Part shown: positions 37,850 to 49,476 of the stretch, one piece after another | Layout: the number at the start of each line of letters is the position of its first letter | How positions within the stretch are numbered: the stretch's first letter is position 1 | Assembly (NCBI GenBank): GCA_030674155.1 | Contig: CM060318.1 | Span: forward strand, 84,758,122-84,822,121 | Direction of reading: 5' to 3' | Length of the DNA: 64,000 nucleotides | Source of the DNA: Stramonita haemastoma | Lineage: Eukaryota > Mollusca > Gastropoda > Neogastropoda > Muricidae | Position numbers and translations under genes: made by a program | Notes under the pieces: model-generated | The model's input: only the letters and a program-made list of their open reading frames with translations | Told to the model about the DNA's origin: nothing | The model's database searches: none

Positions 37850-40020
37850 AATAAAAATTTCAAACAAAGAAAAAAAGGGGGGGTGGTAAGAAGGGGGGTG
37901 GGGGGGGCTATGAACTGCATGCATCCCTTATTTCTATGGGTCGATATTCTGAACAGCAGCAGCAATACCTCAACAGCCACCCCTTCCACTACCCTCATCC
38001 CAGAAAGCGAAGGCAACACCGTTACAGAGCAGACAGTTAAATTATGACCAGTACTTTAGTAATCCTTTGTTGCTGCATACACCTTGTGGAGTAAGCCCTG
38101 CAAGATATACTGTATCCCTTCCCTCTTGTCACACACGCATAAGGAATACATTTTCTTTTTGAATATCAAGGATGTGCACATGTATGCGTGTGTAAGTGTG
38201 TATCAGAACATCTTATGTTGGTATAGAGAACATTTAACTGTACTGAATTGGCCAACAAAAGAAAGATATTACCAAAAAACAAACATGCACACAAAGAAAA
38301 GAAAGAAGAAAAACTAGTGTGCTTCACAAGTCTGAAGTATCAAAGCTAAGCTTTCCATGTTTGGGCAGTCACATTATACAATCACAAATCAGTGCAACAT
38401 ACTGAAATGTTTGTATCGTAAGTGTGTTTTTCAACAAGTCCCCTTACCACCATCATGTGCACATGCATATTTATTTATTAAACATTGTGCAAGAAAATCC
38501 AGCTGCCAACAACACACCAATGACAATGAATCAGAAAATGATTGCCTCATGTGACTAATACCTAAATGATACCTTTTTTCCGTTCCTCCTGTGCAAGCTA
38601 TCTCAAAAGAAAAGGAAGCTAGCCCATCCTGACCTATAGGACATCTTACAACTGCATTACGAAATCCTAAAGCCAACACTACAGTCTTTGCTGTCTGTCT
38701 ACACACTCTACAGTCTCTGCTGTCTATACACTCTACAGTCTCTGCTGTCTACACACTCTACAGTCTCTGCTGTCTATACACTCTACAGTCTCTGCTATCT
38801 ATCTATACACTCTACAGTCTCTGCTGTCTATCTAGACACTCTACAGTCTCTGCTGTCTGTCTATACACTCTACAGTCTCTGCTGTCTATCTAGACACTCT
38901 ACAGTCTCTGCTGTCTATCTAGACACTCTACAGCAATTTTCTTTCCATACTCTCAAGGTGAGGGCAACTGAGCTGAATGAAACATAATTAATCTTCTTGG
39001 TCATGATGGCCTGGAAAACTGGCCCCAGTCTTATGCAATTCAAGCTGACTTACTTTGAGCTCACCAACAAACAAAATGACTTGCCAAAATAATATATTTC
39101 ATGAACAGCTCAATTCGGATGAAATCTAACAAACAAAACCCCATATAAAACATTAAAGTAAAACCTGCAATGATGGAAAAGTTTTATCTGGACTTTTTAT
39201 TTCGTTAACCTAGGCAGTGGATGGGAAAAGGGAAAGTGTAGATCTATGAATTGTCTGTTGATTCATTTATAAATATATTTGTTTGATTAACAATCAATAC
39301 TGGAGAGGGTTAAGTGAAATATCATTCATAGACAAACTTGTTATCTAGACTTTAGTCATGAAACTGGGCAAGGCTGGATGGGCCCTAAATCAGTTTTAAC
39401 TAAAAGGCAAAATAACTAAATACAGCACTAAGTAAAAACATACTAAATTTCTATCCCAACCCTCCCCAATGTCAATTGTTAATTAAATCAAACAAATAGA
39501 TTTATAAATACACAAATTAACAAACAAAAAAGAAACCAACAACACCCCCCCTCCCCCAAAAAATACAACAACCACCACCACCACCAAACAACAAAAAACA
39601 CCTCCTAAAATTTTCAAACAAATATTTAAATGAAGGCTCCCACCCACTGTTGCTGTCTAACTTATGCTTCCTATCCACACTCTCCCACACTCTTCGTGTC
39701 TCCCTTAACAAGTCACAAGGTGGAGATGTATTGCGTCCATTCCCCCCGTTTACAGACCCATGTGCCCTGTGTCTTTCTTGACATAAGAAATACATTGTAT
39801 ACAATTTACATGACAGGGTCATTAACCGTGAAGGACACCACCTGTGTCTAAAAGAAAAATCTCAAGTGAAGGACACCTCCGCTGAAAACAGCCTTGTGAG
39901 AGGCTGGCTGAGGGCTTGCCTGTATTGTATGTATACCTGAACTGTCATTCTTTACAAGTAAAATAAAACCCTCATGACAGTAACTGAGTAACCACGTGTC
40001 TTACTCTTCCAAGACTTTGG
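37850..40020. other. Presumed gene A 5' intron, no coding sequence seen
   Basis: Apart from the minisatellite at 38688-38935, low-complexity A-rich and unique sequence. Confidence 0.4.
38688..38935. repeat. ~25-29-bp minisatellite, nine copies
   Basis: CTCTACAGTCTCTGCTGTCT followed by ATACA, ACACA or ATCTAGACA spacers. Confidence 0.9.
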
Positions 40021-40031
40021 GTTTACCATTA

Positions 40032-40554
40032 GACTACGGCCATAGTAAACCCGGCCCATCCCGTTGTTTCGACGGCCGTCTCTTTGACGGGAGAACGGAT
40101 CCGTCAAAGCGGCCATAGTCAACCCGGCCTGTCTCTTTCTGACAATATGGTCACCCCGAGACTGCGAGTGACGCAAAAATGAGGCTGCCGCGGTGACGCA
40201 AATCGACAGAAAATAGTTCGACATAAAAAGTGTTTTTACGTAAAATCTCCCCCCAAAACTTTTATCAAAACCATTGGAATGTAATCGGGAAAGGTTAATT
40301 TACTAGTTTGTGTAGTCAGAATTTTTGAAGCACCATAAATAAGTTTTTCTTGATTATTTTCCTTTCCGTCGACCCAGCAAACGGACGTGTTGCTCGAACG
40401 TCAAAACGACGGGTTAAAAAGAACGGGCCGGGTCTACTATGGCCACGCTCAGCCGTTTTCAGTGACGCCACAGAGTAATTCAGCCAGGCAGCATTTTTCA
40501 CCCGGCCCGTCGTTTTGACGGCGTCAAAACGACGGGTTTACTATGGCCGCGGCC
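40032..40554. mobile_element. PIF/Harbinger-like MITE with nested inverted repeats
   Basis: Terminal inverted repeats of 22 nt (19 matching) share the core CGGCCATAGTAAACCCG and are flanked by TTA on both sides (40029-40031, 40555-40557), the TSD typical of PIF/Harbinger. A second inner pair of inverted repeats carries GGCCATAGTCAACCCGGCC at 40111-40129 and its near-reverse complement at 40425-40443. There is no transposase ORF, so it is non-autonomous. Confidence 0.75.
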
Positions 40555-40557
40555 TTA

Positions 40558-41404
40558 GCCTGAAGAAAATGTAAGACATGGGACATAATGTTGACTCTCC
40601 CCCAACCATAACCATCAATGACCATGAACTGGATGTCATCCATGACTTTGTGTACCTGGGCTCAACTATCTCAGACACCCTCTCACTTGATGCAGAGCTC
40701 AACAAGCATGTCGGCAAGGCAGCAACCACCATGACCAGATAGACAAAGAAAGCATGGCACAACAGTAACTCAGAGTAAGCTGACTGAGCACACAAAGATC
40801 CAGATCTACAGAGCCTGTGTTGTGAGCACCCTCCTGTATGGTAGCAAGTCCTGGACTTTGCGTGTCAGACAAGAGCAAAAGCTCAATGCTTTTCACATGC
40901 GTTGCCTCCGATGCATCCTGAACATCACCTGGCAGGACAAGGTCCCAAACGACACTGTCCTGGAAAGAGCTAGCTGGATGCACCAGCATGTACATGCTGC
41001 TGAAACAGAGACAAATGCGCTGGTATGGCCATGTATTGCGCATGGACAATGGACACATCCCTAAAGGCCTATTTTATGGACAACTTGTGCAGGAAAACGT
41101 CCCACAGGCAAACCACCGCTGCATTTCAAAGACATGTGCAAGAGGGACAAAAAACTCCCGAACATCGACCAGAACAACTGGGAAGCAACAGCCCTCGATC
41201 AGTCAGCCTGGACACATACTGAACAGAAAGGTCTCTCCAAGTTCGAAGAGACACTTGCTCAGCAGCATGAGGCAAAGAGAACGAGAAGAAAGGCTGCAGA
41301 TCAGGCAGACAGGCCAGCGTCAGACTTCATCTGTGCTTCTGCTATAGGGACTGCCATTCCCATGTCAGACTGGCCAGCCACAACTGACACTGTACCAGAG
41401 TAAA
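40558..41404 (+). pseudogene. RTE-type LINE fragment, C-terminal part of reverse-transcriptase ORF
   Basis: Reading across frame breaks gives DVIHDFVYLGSTISD, LLYGSKSWTLRVRQE, LNAFHMRCLRCILNITWQDK, then MLLKQRQMRWYGHVLRMDNG and a basic tail. This is the widespread C-terminal region of RTE-like ORF2 proteins, often mislabelled craniofacial development protein 2-like. At least one in-frame stop and one frameshift (about 40985) make it non-functional. Its left edge coincides with the MITE at 40032-40554. Confidence 0.85.
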
Positions 41405-41941
41405 CACTTAGAGCGCAACTCCATAGTCTAGTGACGGCTGCCAATGAAACCTATCTCATCAATTCATACAACTTTTAGTCACAAGAAGCAGAATTTATAT
41501 TTACATTAAATCATTCACAGTTCATTTATAAATTTTGAAAACAAGCAACTGAATTTGGGAGAGAGAAAAAAAAAAGAAACAGCTGTTATCATTTCCACAA
41601 AAGCAAGCATTTTCCTGTAGTGGTAGTGCAACCACAAGATATCATGCATTCATGATCAAAATCTTAGATGTCAGGAAAAATGCAGGTAAAAAATTATCTT
41701 TACAGTTGACATATAATATTCATGTAATCCACACAGCATCAGTTACTTCCATGTGTTTCGCCTGATCAGATCTTTACTGATACCACTGCCACACAGACAC
41801 TACCAGCAGGCTTTACAAATTATCAGAACCGACTACTAGCCTAGCCCATCTCGCCTACATGCTAGGCCTAGTTCCTATGCTATGCAATGCTATAGGCCTA
41901 GGCCTAGCCCAATGCCTTTCCAGCCCCAGTCACATACTTAC

Positions 41942-42060
41942 GACTTCGGAAGAAAAAATGTCAGTGATACACGACACGTCGACAGTAACACACGATGACG
42001 CTGACTGCAAATGTGTGCGTAAAGTACGTTTTGATGGGCTTGTTCAACGTTGATAAAAAC
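41942..42060 (-). promoter_or_regulatory. Candidate non-coding first exon and promoter of gene A
   Basis: On the minus strand, a CpG-containing segment ends at the consensus donor GTC|GTAAGTATGTG (41942/41941). Gene A exon 1 has an acceptor at 34161 with no 5' partner nearer that I recognised, so this is a reasonable upstream exon across a ~7.8-kb intron. The splice motif is seen; the link to gene A is inference. Confidence 0.3.
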
Positions 42061-42128
42061 AGATCAGACTGCTGTGCCTTTATTGCGAAATGCTCGCACA
42101 GCAGTAGGCCTAGCCTGAGAAAATCAGA

Positions 42129-42371
42129 ATGGCGGCATTGGCGATAAACATGGGCGGGGACAACTGCACCAGCAAAAATTCACTTGTACTTTTTTTAAAG
42201 AAATGCAACACAGATTTAGCATTAGAAAAAGAAATCTACGCTGACCTGGGGGCTTGCAAGCTGCTCTTACATGAAGCGCAAGAGAAACATAAACTTTGTG
42301 CAAGACGAATGAAAACAACAAATTTATCCTACCTGGGACGCTTTCGGAGGAGACTGCTAGCCAATGCTTAG
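42129..42371 (+). CDS. Small unrecognised ORF, 80 codons
   Basis: ATG in a good initiation context (ATCAGAATGG) opens MAALAINMGGDNCTSKNSLV and runs to a TAG at 42369-42371. The second half is charged and possibly helical (LEKEIYADL...LHEAQEKHKL) with a basic C-terminus (LGRFRRRLLANA). Unlike most ORFs here it is not low complexity, and it lies about 70-190 bp from a divergent candidate exon. I do not recognise the family; it could be a first exon, a short protein, or chance. Confidence 0.3.
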   Translation: MAALAINMGGDNCTSKNSLVLFLKKCNTDLALEKEIYADLGACKLLLHEAQEKHKLCARRMKTTNLSYLGRFRRRLLANA

Positions 42372-42727
42372 GTGCCGTGTGCAAAACTGTTCGTCTGCAA
42401 CTCTAAAACTAGAAAACTAGAAAAACTGGTAGGCTAGGGGCCTAGACCTAGACAAGGGCCTAGCTAGGCCTAGCCTAATGAAGGATTGTCAGGGACTCCT
42501 CAACTTAACGTTGTTCTCCTCCCTGTAGGCATAAGAGTAAAATTCAAGGATAAAACCGAAAGAAAAAGTAGGATGGCGGGAGGTATGGAGGGGGAGGGAA
42601 GAGGGGTTGTTTTGGTTTGCTTCGTTGTCGAATGGGGAAGGGGGGTTATCTTTTCTTTCATTTTGTACCATTTTTAGATTTTCTTTACAGCCTTTTGATT
42701 TTAAAAAAACTGGATAAAACTTAAGTT

Positions 42728-42728
<1 letters not shown>

Positions 42729-42773
<45 letters not shown>

Positions 42774-42777
42774 CTTA

Positions 42778-42863
<86 letters not shown>
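42729..42863. repeat. (TA)n, (TA)n, (CA)n
   Basis: Two TA runs separated by AAAACTTATGA, then a CA run. Confidence 0.95.
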
Positions 42864-42864
<1 letters not shown>

Positions 42865-43619
42865 CATGTTTGTTGAATACGTATGGATCTCCTTTGTTTG
42901 AATGATTATCAATGTATTTAGTGGGGATTAAGCGTTTGTTGGATGTAGCCTATACCTATCTCTTTTTTCTTCAAATCATAGGTCGAACTTTTATTGTTGG
43001 TGATGGTGTTTTTTTTTGTTTTGTTTTATCTTGTTGTTTGTGTTTTCTTTGGGGGGTGGCGGGGTGCTATTCTCTAATCAGGGCAAGGGCTGGATGGAAA
43101 AAAAAAGAACTAAAAGCAACTGTAAAAATCCTGCCCGTAATTCGCCAAAGAACAGCTGCCAAGATATGAACCTGCCACTGCAAGGCCGATCAAAGGACTA
43201 AAACTTAAACTGGCTGGGCCTGTAGGCTTATATTGCCTTCATCAACTTCAGATACTAACGACATACTTGTTACTCTTCTCCCCATGTCAAGCATTTACTT
43301 AAAAAAATAATTTAAAAAAGGATATCTGTATAGTTTGGCAATACAGATCCTGATTCAGTGATAGGCCTAACTGACTCCAAAGTTATGAAGCATGGGGAGA
43401 AGATTTTTTATTTTAGAAATAAGTAATACTTAGACATTGTTTTCAGAGTTTCAATTGTTGCCTCCAGGAGGCAGTTTTCAGTGCTACAACAGTTGGTAGT
43501 GAAGATGTTTTGGGGGAATTTTAGCCAGGCTATAGAAACTGGGTGGAGATTTTTTTGTGGTCATGTGATTTTGTCAGACACGTTTGTGAAGGCAGAGGAA
43601 GATGATCAGAAGTAAGTAT

Positions 43620-44205
43620 AGAAGAAGAAGAATGAAATTATACCAACCAACTCCAAAATTACGTACTGAACAGTTTAAATATTCACTGAAAGACCACTGA
43701 TATGTCCTTTCTTTTTTATTTAAATTACACAATCATGGCCAGTTTTCTTTCTTGTTTTCAAGGCATAGAATGATGCAAGGGAGGAAGGTCTAACTGTGCC
43801 CTCCTATCAGGAAAAGAAAACTGAAGCAGCAGACCCATCTTCTGTTTCCCAGTCAGTCATGTGGTCCACTTCAGTTACCCTAGCAACATGAAATGACATC
43901 AGAAAAGGAAAGACTTGAATTACTCTGGCTCCACCAGTAGGCTGCTTGGACACAGACTGAATGGAGGAAATGACTGCAACATGTAACATTAACCAATGAT
44001 GCGTCGTCATCCGAATCCGTGATGGTATCGGCTGACCACAAAGGCCGTGTTATGCAGGTAATGGATTATGATATCGACTTTGGGTGCAAGGTCTGACTGC
44101 CGTTTTATGCAGGTAATGGATTGTGATATAGACTTGGAGCACAAGTTCTGACTGTGCTGAGTTACCTACATTGCCCATGGCTAGCTACGCTGCCAAATCA
44201 TGGAT
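43620..44205 (-). repeat. Interspersed repeat, copy 2, next to (GAA)n, with internal duplication
   Basis: Same sequence as 11535-12040 with only scattered differences in the first ~400 bp. The segment ending GGTCTGACTG is then duplicated (TATGCAGGTAATGGATTRTG at about 44050 and 44106). Confidence 0.75.
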
Positions 44206-44234
44206 GGAGTGAAGCCTTCACAATCTTGCCACTT

Positions 44235-45880
44235 TTAAAATAAAGATAACCAAAATACATCGCTTAATATTCTCTTCTGAAATAAAATCTAAAATAAATT
44301 TCTTCTCCTCCACTGCTGAAATATTGATAACAAAAATACATCACTTTGCTCTTTACTACTGAAATAGACAACCCAAATCCATTCCTTCCCTTCTACTGCA
44401 GAAATAAAAATTAAAATACATTCCTTTCACTTATGAAATAAATACAGCCAAAAAACATCACTTGCTGTTCACTTCTAAAATGAAGACAACTACGTCACTG
44501 TCCTTCAGCTTCCACTTCTGTAATAAAGCATAAAAATGTAACAAATTCTACTGCTCAACTGAAATGAAATGCAACAACACATTATCTCCTGCAACTAAAA
44601 TAAAGACCACGAAAATAAGTCGCTGCTCTTCCACCTCTGCAATAAAGACAACTAAAGTACATTACTAATACTTACTCCTCCACAGTAAGATTTAAAAAAA
44701 GAAATGAAATGCAGCCGTTTTGCTACTGAAATAAAGGCGATTACAGTGTATTACTTCCCATCTACCACTAAAAGAAAAGATAGCTGTAAATAATGGAGCC
44801 TCAATTCTCCTTCACAGCTGATAAAAACAATAACCCAACTGCAACACAACCTCATTTCCCCTCTGCTACAAGCTACTGATTACTATGTTGTAGCCGCTGG
44901 TTTCCCAGCATAACAATCTGGCAGGGAGGTATCCCGGAATATTATGCACTCTGACTCCTCCCCCCACGTGAGGATCACTGTTAGATGTCACTACACTCTG
45001 GGAGAAAAAATGGCGTGCATGGGTTTTTTTCAAGCACCTCGTCACATAGGCAGCCGTACTCCGAGTTAAGGGTTTTCTTTCCTCCTTTTAAGGACTTGAG
45101 CTGAGAGCTTGTCCTGGCTAAGACGATCTCATCACAGCATTTCATGTCATTTTAATTGATGTAGGCCTGGGTTCTTTCCTTGTGCCAACAACAGACAAAG
45201 GTGCTGGCCTGGGCAAAAGCAGCTGATATAAAGACAACTAAAATGCAACATCGTGTCCCTTCCAATGCTGATATAGAAAACAACTAAGACATGTGGCTTT
45301 CTTTTCACTGCTGAAATACAGACGACTGAACTGAGTCAGCTCCTCCCCTCCACTAGTGAAATAAGCATAACATCCCCTTGACTGCTGAAATAGAAAATTA
45401 AAGACATCATTTCTCCCTTTCGGCTGCATTGTTAAGATTAATATAAAAAACAACCTACAGCCTCATTTTCCCTTCACAGCTCAAAAAAAAAAAAAAAAAC
45501 TGAAAAAGGATTTTTAACTCCTTCTGGCTCCTACCCAGAGTGATTATGCAATGGGCTCAGTGGGAAGACAGACAACACAATCGAGCTGCATCACTTCATC
45601 AAACAAAAACAAACAAAAACGACAACAAATACCCCCCCCCCCCTCTTCCCCATCAAACAAACGAACAAAAACCCCACAACCCAGCATCACTTCCTTCTCT
45701 ACTGTGAAATAAAAACTAAAATACCTGACTTTCCTTTTCATAAGTGAAATAGAGACCACTTATCTGCAACATCACTTTCTCCCTCCACTGCTCAATAAAA
45801 ACAAACTACAGACTCACATGGACATATTGAGATGAAGACATCTAAGATACATCACTGCCTCCTTCAGTGTTAAAATGTCA
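44235..45880. repeat. Highly degenerate ~40-bp tandem array
   Basis: A loose motif CYACTGCTGAAATAAAGACA plus ACTAAAATACATCAC recurs about every 35-45 bp (for example near 44275, 44312, 44357, 44395, 44473, 44634, 44718, 45215, 45312, 45380, 45730), interrupted by unrelated sequence at about 44880-45200. No ORF. Confidence 0.65.
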
Positions 45881-46101
45881 AATTGTGTAAGATACAGGTT
45901 TCATCAGATTCATCTAGACTAAGTGGTCTACACGAATAACACCTAAGAAAAAAAGTTTCAGAAGGATCATGCAGCAACACATTATTAATTAATTCATCAG
46001 GGTTATGCCTAGAAGGCTACAGATTAGGAGTTGACCTAATCACTGGGTTGTTTCGCCCTGTATAGGAGTTCACCTGCACTGAGCAATCCTAACTCTAAAA
46101 T

Positions 46102-46325
46102 GGGGACGGGATAGTTCAGAGGTCAGAGCACTGCCTTCCCCAAGCTAAGGTTAAGCAGCATCGAGCGTGGTTACCAGGTGGATGGGTGACGTTTGCGCAC
46201 CTTTATTCAATACAGTTCCCCAGTTTACCCATCTGTAAATGGCTACCTGCCCTCTTTAGGGTCAGGGTCTCTTATGCCTGGCTTCCCTCAACCATATAGG
46301 TTATGGGACACCTTTTCTTTTCTCC
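46102..46325 (+). mobile_element. tRNA/5S-like SINE, copy 3 with internal deletion
   Basis: It has the same head and the best-preserved 5S-like segment (AAGCAGCATCGAGCGTGG, GGATGGGTGAC). About 70 bp of the body found in copies 1 and 2 is missing before the shared GGTTATGGGACACC end. Confidence 0.75.
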
Positions 46326-47574
46326 TTTAAATTTATTTTTAAACCATAACTAAAAAATAAAGAACATTTGAAAGTTTAAGCATGCAGACAAATGAGAGAC
46401 ATAATGACCATCACCCCCCTACCCTTAACAACAACGAAAAAAAGCTCCAAAACAAGCAAAAAAAACCCCAACTACGAAATTATGAGTGGTCTCTTCCGTG
46501 GGGGCACTGTTCTCACATTCACAGGTTAAAAAAGAGCTTGTTCACATGACATGGTGTCTGTAGGGGTAAGTGACTTGTTCTCCCTTGCACATGTTTCATC
46601 TTGTTTGAAACTACTTTTAAAGTCTGCATACTAGCGACTGTTTAATTTTCAAAACAACCCCCCCACCCCACCCCAAAACAAACCCCCAACAACGTGGAAA
46701 AGCCGTTTTGTTTTGTTTTGTGTTGGTCCAACCGGGAACTTTTTTTAAAAACTCCCTTCTGATAATCATTAATGTATTTATGTCAAAACACAAGCAGGTG
46801 TTTACTGAAATGTGACACTACTGCAGGACTGCTGATCAAGGCAGGCGTATCACCAACCAGGTTTGATTCGATTTGCGCTGTGGGGAGTCGAAGATCCGGG
46901 TAGGCCTAACGCATAATTTATCACTTCCTCCTCTGTGCAACACTTGTCAGCACAGGTTGCAGTAAAGCTTTCAGGACACACCCATTAATGTTGTCGGGTG
47001 GAATTTGCCTAGGCTGTGGCTTGGAATTTCCCTTAAATGTGGACTGGTAAAAAGGCTAGCCTATGGCAAAATAACCGATTAGATGTTCAGTATTGTTGGC
47101 TTATTTTGTTGGCTGAAGACATTTCTTGTATACGGGCCTACATGTTGGGCTATTTACTGATGTTTACGATTTAACTGGCATTTTATCAGAAGCAGTTATA
47201 CTTTTGCGGGCTGTTTCAAACTTTGAAATAGTATGCGTGCGTGCATGTGTGTGTGTGTGTGTGCGCGCGTGCGTGTGTATGCGGATAATGGGGAAAATCG
47301 TATTAAGGGTTAGCAGTTTCTTTGATGAATACTGTCATGTAAATCCAGGTAGAAATTATTTTCCCCTGCAGATCCTTTTCTTTGAATTTCACAGGTCTTT
47401 TTCATGGGCTAAAAACAGGGAATGACACCAAAGCTCTTGAGGTGGACTTTATAGCCGATGAAGATGGCTACAGGACCATCAGACTTTTTGTCGGTTAATG
47501 AATATGATTGGATGTTGTGATAGTTACACATACTTTCTACATTTTTACTCTTTTATGAGGAAAATGGAATAAAC

Positions 47575-47872
47575 AGTTCTTTTTTACATCCAGTCCCCGT
47601 GTGTATGCAGTTTTTAAAGTTTTGTCATCTGTTCCCTTGGGTACACAATGGCCCTCTCCTCTGAGAGGTGGAGCAGGTTTTAACATGTGCGCAAGATTTT
47701 CTGCATTTGTTTGCACACGGGACCTCACTTTACAGTCTCATTTGAAGGAATTTTGGAGGGAGTGGAGTCGGCACTGATGTTAACTCTGGAGGAAAAATCC
47801 TCTTGAACGAGATTTGAACCCGGGTCAGCAGATCACGAGTGCATCACACCACCACCTGTGCCTTTTGGGTTA
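47575..47872 (-). mobile_element. SINE, same family as 36961, minus orientation
   Basis: The reverse strand reads box-B-like GGGTTCAAATC, then the body with CAAATGCAGAAAATCTTGCG, GGGAACAGATGAC and the terminal CTGGATGTAAAAAAG. It appears nearly complete but with divergent promoter boxes. Confidence 0.65.
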
Positions 47873-49375
47873 CATCATGCATGGACAGACTGTTCAAAAG
47901 TCGCAGATCTTCTTCAGTCTTCAAAAATATCTCACATGATCAAAATGCGCAGACACATTAACAGAGTGAATCATTTGCTTTGACCAGCTGCAGAAGAAGA
48001 GCACTCACTGAGTCGAGTACAGTCGAATGCAATCATGGTTAAAGCGGTGAATATGTGATGTGAAAACACACTTTTTAGATCCATACAGTTGAAAATATGT
48101 TTTTCTTCTTCTTCTTCTTCTTTTTTTTTTTTAAAGGTTTTCACCATATCTGAATGAAACAGGAATCAACTGTTTCCCACAAAATTTAATTGTCATTCTG
48201 TTGAAGCTTGTTCAGATTTGTTCAATGACATGGTTACCAACTTAATTCTGTGCATAGATCATACGATCTTTAGGTTAACTGGCTGTTTGGTAGCAGTGTT
48301 TAACACTGCATGTATGTACAGGCTTTATAATCACTCCAGCCTGGAAGGCCTATGTTATCAAGGTAAGTTTTCACCAGACTCAAAGCTCACAGGGACAGAC
48401 TTTCAACAGGTTTTCATCCAATCATTGAGGCATATCTTCAGCTAAAACACGTACACAGCTCTTTATGTGAAATGTAAATCTGTTGGTACTGTTTTTTGTT
48501 TTTAACAGGTTGTACTACAATCATTTTGTGAACATGTAGCCAAATTCATTAAGCCAGAAACTAAAACCTAAGTTGTTTTATCTGTGTAAAAAAATATTTG
48601 TCGATGCAGTGTTTTTCGTAATCTAGTACATAGAAATAGTATTATATGGTCCTATTTTAATTAGTTTTTTCTCCAGTATCATCACAATAGTTACTTGCAT
48701 GCACTTTGGTAGTCCTACTACAGCTTAAAAATAAGTGCTAACTGGGCTATAAGCAATACTAACACAAACATTCGTACAAAGAAAAACACATGTGAACACT
48801 GAAAACTGGAGTACATTTTTTTCTATATTATCAAATGAATTTTAAAAAACAACAACAAAACCATAAAACCAAACCCAACTGTAAAAAGAAAAAGACAATG
48901 ACCTTTACATAACTATAATGGTACTACTTAAACACTATACTAAACTTAATAAACAGCCTACTTTAAAATTTAAAAAAATCACAGTAGAAATCAACACAGA
49001 ATCAGCATTTATGACCACTCTATCAAAAAAGTTGACAATCGGCAAAGATATGACAGACAGACCTTTATAAAATATCAAGTTGAATGTTTCCATCAAGATG
49101 TAACAATAGATACAGAATTCCAAAACAAACTGTTCTTTTCATTGGAAATGATACCTTGATAAGCTCTTGATGAAGCATTTCACATACTGGTATAACTGTC
49201 ATTAAGTTTAATTAGCCATTAAGCAGAAATTAGACAACACAGGACTTACTGTACACATGATGAAATCATCAAACAGCAGATGACCTTTAGATGAATCATT
49301 AAGACACAAGAAACAGTACTGTCCACTTAAGTGTTAAGGCATGCAGATCTATTGCAATTAGATCAAAAGGTAAAT

Positions 49376-49399
49376 GTGTGTGTATGTGTGTGTGTGTGT

Positions 49400-49433
<34 letters not shown>

Positions 49434-49437
49434 AGAG

Positions 49438-49472
<35 letters not shown>
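49376..49472. repeat. (TG)n-(GA)n composite
   Basis: A short TG run followed by interrupted GA. Confidence 0.95.
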
Positions 49473-49476
<4 letters not shown>

